Of a stretch of DNA of 64,000 nt, positions 24,887 through 35,722 are shown piece after piece. The notes beneath the pieces are model-generated. The model was given only the letters and a program-made list of their open reading frames with translations, was not told the DNA's origin and did no database searches. Location of the stretch: positions 99,732,036-99,796,035 of the forward strand of contig CM043947.1 in the NCBI GenBank assembly GCA_014529385.2, read 5' to 3'. Both the position numbers and the translations under genes were made by a program. The stretch's first letter is position 1; each line of letters starts with the position of its first letter. The DNA is from Adiantum capillus-veneris (taxonomy: Eukaryota; Streptophyta; Polypodiopsida; Polypodiales; Pteridaceae).

Positions 24887-25126
24887 TTGGAGCAAAAACT
24901 GCAGGTATCCATATGCTTATCAAGAGCATCTTTTATCTTCAAGGGTGACAACAAAGCTCCATCAAAAAATGGCAAGTCAAAGAATGGCCTACAACAACAA
25001 GCAATGAAAAAATCAGAAAGCGAGCTATCCACAACAACCATACGTAGCTCACACAGTGTTTCAATATTGGTGACCTATCGCAGACAACTCAAATTACGAT
25101 GGACATGGAAAGCATACCCCTCATAA
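24887..25126 (+). pseudogene. E5: conserved C-terminal segment
   Basis: The frame LQVSICLSRASFIFKGDNKA matches the E11 minus-strand frame at 58,435-58,863 (VSICLSRASFIFKVDNQAPS) through KNGLQQQAMK. Conservation between two independent copies suggests it was translated, perhaps as the end of the polyprotein or as a second product. No known domain. Confidence 0.45.
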
Positions 25127-25214
25127 AGTCCACGTGGCAACAAAGAATATTGCGCAATGCGAAGAAAAGTTGTCTTGATAACCAAATATTAAGTCACGTA
25201 TCAACAACATGGTA

Positions 25215-25621
25215 GATATGAATCAGTCAAAGAAGGGGGGACTGTCATCAATGCCAAAGCTCTTCTGAAGCAAAAAGACTGACCTTGAAGACAAAGATTC
25301 AACGATCAATGGAAAGAGGAAGAATGCCATACAAAGTCAACGGACAAACAATGATAACTTCAGCAAAAAAGCTCTCAACGACAAAACATAAGGATTTCCA
25401 TAGTGTTGGAGCTAGTGAAGTATTACAAGTCAATGACAAAGACAGAAACATCAAAAGAACTATTCATGATAGATATGAATCACTCAAGGAAGGGGGAGCG
25501 TCATCAATGACAAAGCACTTCCCAAGCTGATGTCCCAACCTTGAAGACAAAGCTGAAGACAACCCTATGACAAGACTGCACAAGTTCGTGTCAAGGGACG
25601 ACATGAATTAGGAAGGGGGAA
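25215..25621 (+). repeat. E5 3' untranslated region with three polypurine-tract-like blocks
   Basis: The block gatatgaatcA/C..aaggggg...gtcatcaatg occurs at about 25,215 and again at about 25,472, a spacing of about 257 bp. A third purine tract (ggaagggggaa, 25,611-25,621) directly precedes the LTR. E11 has two such blocks. The last is the functional tract by position. Confidence 0.6.
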
Positions 25622-26480
25622 TGTTTGAGGACACATCAAACGGGCACCCAATTGGTCGGACACATAGCTAGAGACCACATTTGTACTCTATTAGTTTTCC
25701 GAGCTAGTGTAGTAATACTTTGTGTAAATCCTCATTCCAGAGTAGTGGGTCAATTCTCTGAGTTTTAATGATGTCATGACAATTGTAAAGGTCCATGTGA
25801 ACCGGCCACTAGCCATTTAGAATGCCCTAGGTATAAAGGTCAATAACCTTAATGTGAAAGGAGGCTTATTTTTAGAAGAAAAAAGAGCTCTCTTGTACGT
25901 ACGCTCAAGCTACGAGCTACTCCAACTTGTAATAATCGACTTTTCTAATGATTGGGTAATCCGTTTTTAAATCCGAAACTTACATTGTGTTCCTCTCTCT
26001 TTGCTCTTCCATTCTAGTGTAAGCATTGAAGTTTTGTTGAGGTTCGCGACTATGCGTCTGTGAGTTGTAAATGCAGATTTGAGTGCTTAAATCACTGTTT
26101 TTAGTCGTTTTGACCATAGGAGAGTGTTCCTAGATGATAGGGCGACCTTTCTGGTATGTTCTGTTGCAATTTTCAGAAACTTTTTCATGATGGATTGTGA
26201 TTTTGGTACCTTGTTGGATTGCGTCCAGATTTGCTAGGATAGTGCCCCTAAGTGTCCTAGACCTCCTCCTAAAGTCTCATTGCATTTCGAGTCCGTTCGA
26301 GCGCCGAAATGGCGTGATGACCTAGAGCTGTGAGAAAGGACATCGGCAGATTTCCCTGATCATTGAGTGTTGGTGTGCTTGTAGAGTTGTTGTGTTTGCT
26401 TGTTAAGGCTCACTTCGCGAGATTGACGATCTCATAGAGTCTTCGTGCCCCATCCGAGTCACTTTCCCTGAGTATTGACA
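25622..26480 (+). repeat. E5 3' LTR (859 bp)
   Basis: Runs TGTTTGAGGACAC to GTATTGACA directly after the purine tract. It has a TATA-like taggtataaagg at about 25,828. It aligns with the minus-strand E11 LTR (58,294 down to about 57,410), including tgcgtctg..., cactgttttTAG and the final ccgagtcactt block. The 5' LTR is not in the window. Confidence 0.7.
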
Positions 26481-26790
26481 TTATGTTAGTGCTAGAATAA
26501 GTGGATTCCAAGCTTAAAATTCGATGGGAAATTAGGAAAAAGATATATAAAATTATGATAAAATTAGGATAGGTTACAAAACCCTTAAGGAAGCTGTGAA
26601 AAAAGGTATGATACCTATATAAGTAAATAAGAAACTACTAGGTGAAGAATTTACCAATTAAGACTACAAATTTAACTTAGATTTGGGTAAAATTGGATAC
26701 AAAGATTAAGTCTAGCTTTTGGATAATTTACCTAATGATTAGACGTCCTTTTTATAAGGATAAGAAGTTATGGTACCAAAAATAACCAGA
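26481..26790. other. AT-rich spacer, nothing recognised
   Basis: No open frame above about 40 codons, no terminal repeats and no similarity to other parts of the window. Confidence 0.5.
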
Positions 26791-26799
26791 GCAAATCCT

Positions 26800-28080
26800 A
26801 CATATGATGATGAGGACAGAGCTCTAAAAAGAACTAGAGCATCGCACGACGATGAAGCTGGGCTAGTAGATAAATCCCCTGTAGAGCCGAGTCAAAAAAT
26901 GGCTCCCATGGTACCATACAAAGAGTTGTCTTGTTAAAAATAAGGGGCTCTTTATCAAGTATTTTTGAGACATCTAAGTTGTCTTTGAATCTGACCTAGT
27001 AGAAGCCCTTGGCAAGTTAAGTAGTGTTTTCAACCCCCCCGTCCATGCCCAAGAATCTGAGGTCCTTGGATCCATTAGATCAGTTCAAATCTATTCGGGA
27101 CTCTCTCAATAAATGCAAACACAAGCGTAAGCTTAGCTTGCAAGGCAAAGATTTTACACTGGGTGATCATGTTCAGCCAGGATAAGGTTGAAGATGGCTT
27201 TGTGATGCAGGCTAATTTCAATCACGAGCTAGCACTACAAGGCCTAGAGACATGTTGATGTAACTCGGTGGTCCTTTACTTTATGGATGGCTAGCCAAGG
27301 TTTAAATGGGCTTGGGCGGTAGTGGCAACACACAACAAAAATGCCATTTGCCACTTCACAGCGATTGACAAAGGCTTTTATGTGGACGAATGTTTCTTCG
27401 AGCATACAATACAAGACCTTGTTATCAAAGGAGGTTTCTAGGAAGCTTCATACTTTGTATATGCAATGCCATAGATGCTCGAATTATTTGTTGGAATGAA
27501 GAGTTTATGAATTTTTGTTTTTTGTGGGTCACGCTTAAGAGCGTTCCTTTGTGGCTCCGCCGCCATGTGGACACTATTGCTAAACTTATGGGCCGGGTGT
27601 TTTTTATTCCCAAGCTGTAGCATATCCAACTGGGCTTGGATGTTAAAGTATGTATAATATGGACATGAGCAAGTCCATACCCAAAAAAACTTGGATCTAA
27701 ACATGGGAGACTTTGGTGCCTATGTGCAAGAGCTAGCCTTTGCCTTGTTTCCCAACACCTGTTTTACAAGTGTCAAAGAATTGGACATTATGCTAGAAAT
27801 TTCCCAGAGACAGAAGTTGTTCGCATCCAGGGGTCAAAATGACCTGGAGATGGGTGTCCGGGGAGACAAGGCCGCCTTGGACTCCAACCTGCCTACAAAG
27901 GAGGTTGAGGAAAATGAGATGCACTAGGGTGAAGTAAGAAAAGAGGTAGAATGCCTAGAGGTCCAAGATAAAATAGAGTTGATAAGCATAGAGATAGATA
28001 ACCTTAGAGGGAATAGCAAAGAGATAGAGTGCCCTCATGTGGAGGTGCGTGACAAGATAGACCTTGTCACCAAGGATGTG
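26800..28080 (+). pseudogene. Decayed retroelement ORF1/gag-like remnant
   Basis: Broken frames contain LWVTLKSVPLWLRRHVDTIA, which resembles the DUF4283-type domain of plant LINE ORF1 and gag-like proteins. Downstream, in another frame, KCQRIGHYARNF (about 27,755) is a CCHC zinc knuckle that has lost its first and last cysteines. Many stops. Class (LINE or LTR) is not decidable from this. Confidence 0.45.
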
Positions 28081-28819
28081 TGATTGCAAAACCAATAACT
28101 AGACCTCATTAGCCATTTGGTAAAGGTTATGGATCCTTCGACCACTGCTATGAGTCTGCTAAAAAGAATGGCTAGAAAAAAGTGATATCTGCAGCAATAG
28201 GTTTTGGCTTGGCAGTCAAGTGGTGTGCTGTGATAGGGCTCTCTCCTTGGTGGAAATCCCAAGCCAACCTAAGTCCCCTTGGTGTTGTTTGGTCTCAAGG
28301 TGGCACATTTATCAGTTGATGTAACAGTTCCTTTGGGTTTTAATTGCTTGGTGATGCCATGGCTCGGAAGGAGCATGGCTTACAATGTAGCATTTTTTGG
28401 TTTCGTAATACACACACACACTCACTCACTCACTAGTGTGAGTTTGGGGAAAAAAATGTCAATGTGGTTTGCCTCTTTTTGGGACCTTGTAGCTATTTGG
28501 ATGTATCATGTGCTCTTTCAAAGTTCGGCATGAGTTTGAGGTTGCTTTGTGCGTTTGGAAAAAAATAAAGTTAAAATTGTCGATGTGACCTTTCACCTTG
28601 TTGCACATATAATTGCTCAACTATAATGCTACCAATTTGCACAATACATCTACCCTTCTTCTCAAACCGCTCATAGTTTTGAAATTCAATCAATGTAAAG
28701 TATGTTGGTCATCCTTTGTGACTTATAATTCAACGTTCAAAGGGTCGAGAAATCATTAAGTTTCATAGAAAACTTGTTACTACTTTTCATTTACTAGGAT
28801 CTTTCAATTACTTTCCAAA
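28081..28819. other. Spacer without recognised genes
   Basis: Only short frames and a small (AC)n/(TCAC)n tract (28,407-28,434). No element ends recognised. Confidence 0.5.
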
Positions 28820-30140
28820 TGTCAAAAAATCTAATATCTAACTAATCCAAATGATTTTCTCATATTAAATTGATCATTTAATGTGGGAGAATAAATGGGA
28901 ACAAGAGTTAGAATATAGGCATATGCTTATATATCTATCTCAAGATGGGACCAAAGTCAATGGGTCCAAATGAGAGATGGTCTATTAAAGAGCAATGCTA
29001 ACTAATGGAGCTAGGGATGAGCTTGAGATGGGAGCCCGGCCCAAGCTTGAGGTGCTTGTCTTGCTTGTTGACTAAGGTGATTCAGGTGCTTGTCATGCTT
29101 GATGATTAAGGTGCTTGAGGTGCTTGTCATGTTTTATGACTAAGGGACTTCGTGACTAAGGTGTTCAAGGGGTGAGATGTTCCCAAAGTCAACATGCATC
29201 CCTACACAAAGGTGAGCCCTACAAGTAGGGGCATGAGAGAGAACACACACACACACACACTCACTCAAGGCAAGCCAAGTCCAAAGAGGCAACAAGGACA
29301 CATGTCAAGATCCTCCCCATGTTGCCCTCATAAGGTGCCTAAAGCCTATTGGATGACCACTAAAGGGGTCCAATGATAATTTAGTTTATTTAATAATTAT
29401 CTAGGAATTATCAAGCCCTCTCTCTCAAAGGGGTAAGGAGGACACTTGTCCAAATGCTACCCTTGTTGCTTGATATGCACTAAGCATGTGATTGGCTAGG
29501 CTTTTAGGGGTCCAATCAAGTTCAAGGATGAGCTACAAGGAGGGGCCAACCAAAGCAAGCTAGGCTTACACACACTCACATGCTCTCATTCTCACTTTAT
29601 GAAAGTGCAAGAACTCCATCTCCTTCTCCAAGCTTGAGAGAACCTACACCAACAACTCTTAGCTATGGAATGTAAATCCAACCAAGAGCCATGCTTCAAT
29701 TCTATGCTAGTCATCTTCTTCATCTCCACTACTATGCTACTATGCCTCTATGAGTAATGATATGAGAGGACACTATTTCTTTCCAATAAACATATTTTTT
29801 CTTTCTCTTCCCTACCCTTATTCCATGCTAGCTCTCTCCACCTTTGAAGGTGTTTGAGGTCTTGAAATTGAGGCCAGGGACAAGTTAATGGTTTCATTTA
29901 GCTAAGTTATGGGCATATTTGTGGTGCATGAAGCTCTCTATCTTCATTGCACCATCAAGGTCTCAAGGAACACAAAGCTTGTATTGTACCAAGTTTCTCT
30001 TTATGGGAGAAGCTATAATACAAAAGCCTTTTGGAGGGGGACCGGCTCCACATAAATCTAGTCCTCAACTATTGTCAAGCTCTCTGATTCTCTCTCTTGT
30101 ATAGTATTGTTCATGCCAAGTTAATTAAGTATAATGGTTA
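28820..30140 (+). repeat. E9 LTR, left part (split by the TIR element)
   Basis: A divergent relative of the E3/E6 LTRs. It begins TGTCAAAAAATC, then has the shared block aaatgattttctcatatta...ttgatcatttaatgtggg. Later come the same (CA)n/(CACT)n stretch, gtgcatgaag, and ggaggg-ggaccggctcca. It breaks off at agtataatggtta (30,140). The homologue of the next LTR block is found at 53,077 (tgttggtacctctaatcaag, against tgttgctctctccacccaag in E3). So one LTR is interrupted here. Confidence 0.75.
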
Positions 30141-30182
30141 CATTAGAAAAAAATTGGACCCCCTTGAGGCCATGTAAGGATT
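30141..30182 (+). repeat. Left terminal inverted repeat
   Basis: Aligned by hand to the reverse complement of 53,036-53,076. The shared words in order are CATTAG, AAAAA, GGAC, CTTG, GGCCAT, TA and GGATT, about 75% identical over about 41 bp. Adjacent E9 LTR sequence ends at 30,140. Confidence 0.65.
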
Positions 30183-30286
30183 CCTAATTTTAAGGGATTA
30201 AAGCTAATTTTGTAGGGGATGGAGGGAACAAAGACAATAAATAGGGCTACTTTTGTAGCTCTCTCTCTAACTTCTCTCTAGATAGG

Positions 30287-30400
30287 AGAGGGGGGGAAAG
30301 TAGGGAATGAGGGTGGTAAAGTAGGAGGAAGAGGGGGGATAAAGTAGGAGAGAGAGGGGAGTAAAAAGAGAGAGAGGAGTAAAAGTAGAGAGAAGAACCG
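30287..30400. repeat. G/A-rich subterminal tract
   Basis: Purine-only blocks (gaggggggg, aagtaggagg, gagagagaggggag) sit about 150 bp inside the left TIR. They mirror the pyrimidine-only tract 52,851-52,935 near the right TIR. Confidence 0.6.
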
Positions 30401-30423
30401 TTCTCTCTCTACCTATCACCAAA

Positions 30424-30538
30424 CAAAGAGAGTAAGTAGTTATGACAAAATCCACTTTTCAGTCGTGCATCAATTCACCCAAAAAAAAAGATTTTTTTAT
30501 AAAATCTTCAAAATGGATCTTTTAAGCTTTCAAAAGGT

Positions 30539-30578
<40 letters not shown>

Positions 30579-30872
30579 AAAACAATATTTTTTTAGAAGA
30601 ATCTAGCTTTTATAAGCTCCAAATCTAAAATTCCTTGGGTCCCTCTCTACATTAATTCCACAAAGAGAGTAAGTAGTTATGACATCTTTCACTTTTCAGC
30701 TCGTGCATCAATTCACCCAAAAAAATGATTTTTTAATAAAATCTTCAAAATGGATCTTTTAAGCTTTAAAAAGGTCCCTATATATATATATATAACATTA
30801 TTTTTTTAGAAGAATCTAAATTTTATATCCAAATCTAAAATTCCTTGGGTCTCTCTCTACATTAATTCCAAG
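30424..30872 (+). repeat. Direct duplication of about 235/210 bp with (TA)n tracts
   Basis: 30,424-30,662 and 30,663-30,872 share aaagagagtaagtagttatgac, then cacttttcag, catcaattcaccc, aaaatggatcttttaagctt, (TA)n and aattccttgggt. The first copy has a long (TA)n (30,543-30,573) and the second a shorter one. It lies upstream of the transposase-like gene and may hold its promoter. Confidence 0.8.
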
Positions 30873-31081
30873 AATAAATAGATAATGCCACATTATCAAA
30901 CGTCCATCTAATAAATCCTAAAAATTGAAAATTTTAAAATTTAAAAATTTCCCTCCTTTGAGCTCAAAAATTGAACCTATATATGAAAAAATATATTTTT
31001 AAGTCTTTTTATCCCAAAAATTGTCTGTTTATCCCAAAAACTATATCTTATCAAAATTTTTTCCCATCATAACTTTTCACC

Positions 31082-33938
31082 ATGTCTCTTCACGACATAA
31101 CCAATGAATCACCTGTGCCGTCATCTACTAGGTCAACTAATGTCAGTCTGCGTCTACCGATCGAATTTGCTCCCACAAAAAAAATGATGAGAAAGCATCT
31201 CAACCGGCATTCGTACAACGGTTTCGAGGAGAAACCAATGTTGACTTGTGGCTTGATGGAGGGTTGTATCCAAAAGATCCGCTCGTGGGCTGTCATCCGA
31301 CATTTTGTACACTCCCAAGCTTAATCAAATATGTGGGAGAAGGAGAACGTGGTCTTCTTGGGTATTGTAAGAGATTGGACTCCAGTCACACAGGTGCGTC
31401 GGCATATTTCCGACAACAATGTCAAGTGTTACACATTCATTCCACAAATATCCAACAACAACTACATTCCACAGAGAAACAACTCAAAGATCTTAAAGAG
31501 GAGATGAAAGCTACAGAAACAGAGGTAACTAAGCTACAGATTGCAATGATGCACCTAAAAGCCACTCCATTTGGCATGCGTGAGCATAAGAGGGAGTTCT
31601 CTTCCATTGAAAACTTAGCCTCTAATGGAGGGGCACGTAAGAAGCGGATCACGGCAACCAGGTATTTTTTTTTAATTCACAGTGTTCATAACTCTCAAAT
31701 AATTTCCATCAATTTTTAACTCGGTTCACCTTTTGAAATAAGACATATATACAAGATGTGTGTGGAAGTTTTAGACAAGAGGACCGTTGCAATCTTCTCC
31801 TAGGATGCATCTCAAAGGAAGATATACTTTACATCATAGGTTGTGAAAAGGCCAAACACATGAAAGATGCCATCACAAAGGAGATCCTAAAAAAGATCTC
31901 TAACCTTGTGTCTGAGGATGATGTCCAGAGAGCTTGTGATGAGGTTGGGATCAACACAAATGCATACCATGCACTTCATGGATTGATGAAAGATGCATTA
32001 TGAGAGCCAAGCATCACCGAGAATTTATTTCCTATTCCACATAGGGTCCGACTTGCAAAAAAAGAAAACAATGATCTCGTTCAGGAATCCCTTGGCGAAT
32101 ACAAACACATTGAAGGATCCATGGTGTACTCTTCCACGAGTGCCAAGTCACGTGGTAATATAAAGGGAGGCAATACTATTCCTAATGGGGCAAAGTCTTT
32201 TAGTTATCATCAATTCAACAATATTTTTGTTGACTTGAAACGACTACAACGAGCTATGGTTAAATTTTATGCTTTGTCTCCACAAGGTAATACAAATTGT
32301 AATGTCATTTTTTATTTGTATTGAATATCATTTAGTATAACAATTCAATTCCTATGTTGTTTCAGTACTTGGAGAGAAGCTCATATTTATTCTTAAGCTA
32401 GATGAATGTCAAATTGTCAAAGGACGGAGATTGGAACGTATGAGTGTGACACTCATGAATAAGGCAATGTTTTTTGCAAAAGTCGATGCTATCGGTGATC
32501 ATTCTCAGAAACCATTATTTAATGTATAATCGGAAAAAGAAATATGGTGGTTAGGAGCTTTTGAAGTTCCAAAAGAGACTCATGAGGTGTTGGCATGGGT
32601 CTTCTCTATGATCCTGTGGATCATAGAGGTTATTAAGGCACAACTAGAGGGAGAAAAGCTAGAAGTAGATGGAGTAGGTACATTTGATGTTGAGTGGTAC
32701 TTAGGAGGTGATCTAAAAACAATCAAATGTATACTTGGGTGAAACAAGGTGCTTCATCACTTCTTCCTTGTCCATATTGTGTACGAGGATACAAGGAGAG
32801 TACTCGTGGCTCCACGTCTTCAAAGAAAAATGTCAAGGGAAGTCAGGCAACAGGGTCAATGGATGATGATGCAAGGGATTGGGTGTGCTCGGTGTTGAAG
32901 TGTCCTATCATGGAGGTCCCCAATCGGTCAACAAAAGATAAAACATGGCATCCCATTATCAATTTTCCACTTACAAATGTACACTTTTGCACTTTGCATG
33001 CCTTTATGAGTATATTTGATCGCTTGTTAAAGCTTCACATAGAGTACGCTTTCACAATGAAACCACTTTCCACATCCGTGGAAGCCATTGGAATAGTTGA
33101 AGCAATTCTAAATTCGATTCAAGGATGTCATGGTGGTAATGTTTCTATCATCGGTGAGGTGGAAAATATGCATGAAGTGCCACAAAAAGTATCTATGAAT
33201 GGTGTGAAAGCACGTAGGTTTTTCAAGAAACCAGAGATGCGAAAGGCTAGGGGTGAGGAGGATGCTCCATGGGAGCTATGGAAAGCGCTTTGCAAGTGTA
33301 CGACCGATCAAGATTCAAATCCCGTGCTTGTAAATCTGCATAGGCAAGTGTGGCACCACTTGAAGTTAGTGCTTCAAATCATGTGGAAACTCCAAACCAC
33401 GACCGAGCAACAAAATTTGTTCAAAGATCACATTTCAAATTTCACTAAAGCATTTGTGCAAGCGTGGGGAGAGAGCAATATCACACACTACATGGTAAGT
33501 TACTTTTTTCGGTTCAAATTTTGATGCTATACATAAATATTTATTTGATCTAAGCATTTTTTCTTGATGCAACATATTTTGTATGCGCATGGAGCATTCT
33601 TTATGTCAAAATATGGTTCATTAGACATGTGGAGCACTCAAGGAATGGAAAAATCACATTATCGAGCCAAAGGTGTTTACTTTAAAAATACACGTCACGG
33701 TGGTGGAACTACGAGACCCAACTACATGAAGGAGATGTTTGATTGGTTCTTTCGTTGTTCTTTGGGGAGATGTCATGCCATAGAGAGAGTGCGAAAGTCA
33801 AGTCTTGCCACGGAGGGTAGGAGACAATCTCGACTTACTGCTAAAGAGAAATGGAGAAACTCCACCGGACCCCTTAATCATGCTAGGTGGCGTGAAAATC
33901 GCCATAGAGTGGGCAAACGTTGGTTACCCAACATGTAA
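31082..33938 (+). pseudogene. Transposase-like gene, four exons, inactivated
   Basis: Proposed exons are 31,082-31,636, 31,756-32,286, 32,366-33,494 and 33,555-33,938. The introns (119, 79 and 60 bp) begin GTAAGA, GTAATA and GTAAGT and keep phase. The product is about 866 residues. The N-terminal part has a coiled coil (QLHSTEKQLKDLKEEM). Further on come FILKLDECQIVKGRRLERMS, VEWYLGGDLKTIKCILG and LPCPYC. YAHGAFFMSKYGSLDMWSTQ followed by GMEKSHYRAK lies near the end. From memory this order resembles large uncharacterised transposon-type proteins of cnidarians and fungi. I infer a DDE-like set: D in KLDE, D in GGDLK, E in GMEK. Breaks: a frameshift in an A-run (31,171-31,178), TGA at about 32,001, a TAA at about 32,527 and a frameshift at about 32,730. 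Confidence 0.65.
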
Positions 33939-34158
33939 AACAAATTATGCTATACAATGTAATGTTTATGTTTGTAGATGTCTTTGTTGAGTTGCATATA
34001 ATACTTCTCCATTTATCCATTTTTTGTTTTTTATATTTTGATGATATTAAGAGTTTTTTTAAGTGGCCTGGTCAAGTGTGAAGAGACCTTTTTAAAAACA
34101 AATAGAGGGCTTTTAGAGAAGAGGGAGTCTCATTTTCAATCTTGCCCCTTCTTACACA

Positions 34159-35005
34159 ATGGCACGCACAAAGCAAACAGCAAGAAAAGATCAACCGTTT
34201 TTTGCTCACCGGCCTCACTCATCCGTCCAAGGTGCTCAAAAACCACCTTGGATACACGAACAAGAGCTCTTAGAAGAGATGGAGAGGGAATGGTCAGGTG
34301 AAGAGCAACAAGATGGAAAACCTTCACGCAAGAAGAAACGGGTAGTGACATCACACACAGAAACCGAAATGGACAACGAAGCACAAAGCCCACCATGGAG
34401 CAGACAGGAGATCCCAAGCAATCACATCGAGAGTTCCGGCTGGGAAGGCATTGCCACGTGGCTTCGGCGCTCTGTCGTCAGATCATCCTAGAGGTGATCA
34501 TGGGTTACTAAATGAAGAGGATTTTGAGGATGTAGAAGACGAGCCAGTTGGAGCGCAGGGTGGAGTTGAAGAGCCAGTCGGAGCACATGGTGGCCTTGAA
34601 GATGCGCAAGCTCCTCCTCGCAAGCCCTCTCGTAGAAAGAAAAAGTTTTTCAAGGTTCGCCCTCGCAAGGACCATGTCCCAGAACCTACCATCCCTCAAC
34701 AATGGGCTCCTGCTGTGAAGCGACGCATTCCAAAGGCGTTGCAAGAGATTCTTCACTATCAAAAAACTTCAGACCTTCTCATCCGCAAGGCACCATTCGC
34801 ATGTTTGGTGAAAGAGATCATGCAAAGTTATCGAATGGCGTTTCGAGTTCAAGGTATCGCCGTAGAAGCTCTGCAAGAAGCGGCAGAATATCATCTAATT
34901 TCTCTTTTTGAAGACACCAACTTGTGTGCTATTCATGCAAAATGGGTGACAAGAATGCCCAAGGATTTAGCTCTTGCGCGTCGAATCAGAGGAGAGAGAG
35001 ATTGA
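34159..35005 (+). CDS. Histone H3-like protein with long extra tail (one frameshift)
   Basis: The N-terminus reads [10 protein letters not shown], identical to the start of canonical H3 (K4 and K9 kept, S10 replaced by D). A tail of about 190 residues follows, with acidic and basic blocks ([24 protein letters not shown]). The C-terminal 92 residues are an H3 histone fold: [64 protein letters not shown]. By eye about 58 of 92 positions match canonical H3, nearly all in the second half. Loop 1 has H3 length, not CENH3 length. The tail is in one frame (34,159-34,491) and the fold in the next (34,346-35,005). One indel, an unusual intron or frameshifting must join them between 34,346 and 34,489. 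No intron is seen in the fold. Confidence 0.8.
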
Positions 35006-35103
35006 ATTTGACTTTTATGCAATTTTGGCAATGTAAAGATATCTTTTTGAAATATAATGACTCGTAGCTTTCTCAAATATAACGAGTCCTGTACATTTGT
35101 GTT

Positions 35104-35124
35104 TTAATTGATATAAGTAAAACT

Positions 35125-35172
<48 letters not shown>

Positions 35173-35624
35173 GTCAACCAAGTGTGGTTGATTGAATAAC
35201 CAAAAAAGGCATAATATCATTATAGTATTTGTATGATGGAAAGGCAAAGATCCAAAGATGCTAGCAAAGACATGAGCAGGACAACACCATCCAAGCCCAA
35301 CGAAACGCGAGGCTTTTCCGAATTTTAATGATGCTCTCACATCAGCTACAATCTTGGCTTTCAAAGACATTACAGTGAGTGCATCTGGCTTTGGCCACTC
35401 CATGCTACGCAAGGTTGTAGTCTCCAAAGGTTGTAGCTCTCCGTATCCTTCCTCATCTGTAGGTACAATGTACTTGTGGGTGTAGAAGAACACCCTTTGC
35501 AGTGCAAGGTTTGATGAAGTTGTGTTGGATAAGAGAATATCCCCAAGACTTGCATGCATGGTCGTAAATGTGGCTGAAAGGAACGAGAGTGGTTGCTCCT
35601 CCACAAGGCTAGAAGGAAAAACGT
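35104..35624 (-). CDS. Unknown minus-strand gene, downstream exon
   Basis: On the minus strand a good acceptor (tttgtttctatgtag) precedes an open frame. It reads VFPSSLVEEQPLSFLSATFT, then FFYTHKYIVPTDEEGYG, then GLGWCCPAHVFASIFG. The last residues before the stop are encoded by a (GA)n tract (SLSLSL), so the true end may be earlier. Convergent with the H3-like gene (about 100 bp apart). No domain recognised. It may be spliced to 52,396-52,118, now separated by E6. Confidence 0.4.
35129..35170. repeat. (GA)n microsatellite
   Basis: About 42 bp of uninterrupted AG repeats between the H3-like gene and the minus-strand exon. Confidence 0.95.
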
Positions 35625-35722
35625 CTACATAGAAACAAAACAGTCCGTGAGATGTAAAAAGTCCATTTTTTTGTTACCACCAAAACCATTGAAGTGCAAG
35701 GGACATACAATTACAAGGAAGA

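Noticed and set aside
34159-35005. Identification of the H3-like protein as CENH3 (centromeric H3)
   Set aside because: Loop 1 has the length of canonical H3 and the C-terminal end follows H3 (RRIRGER); only the long divergent tail is CENH3-like.
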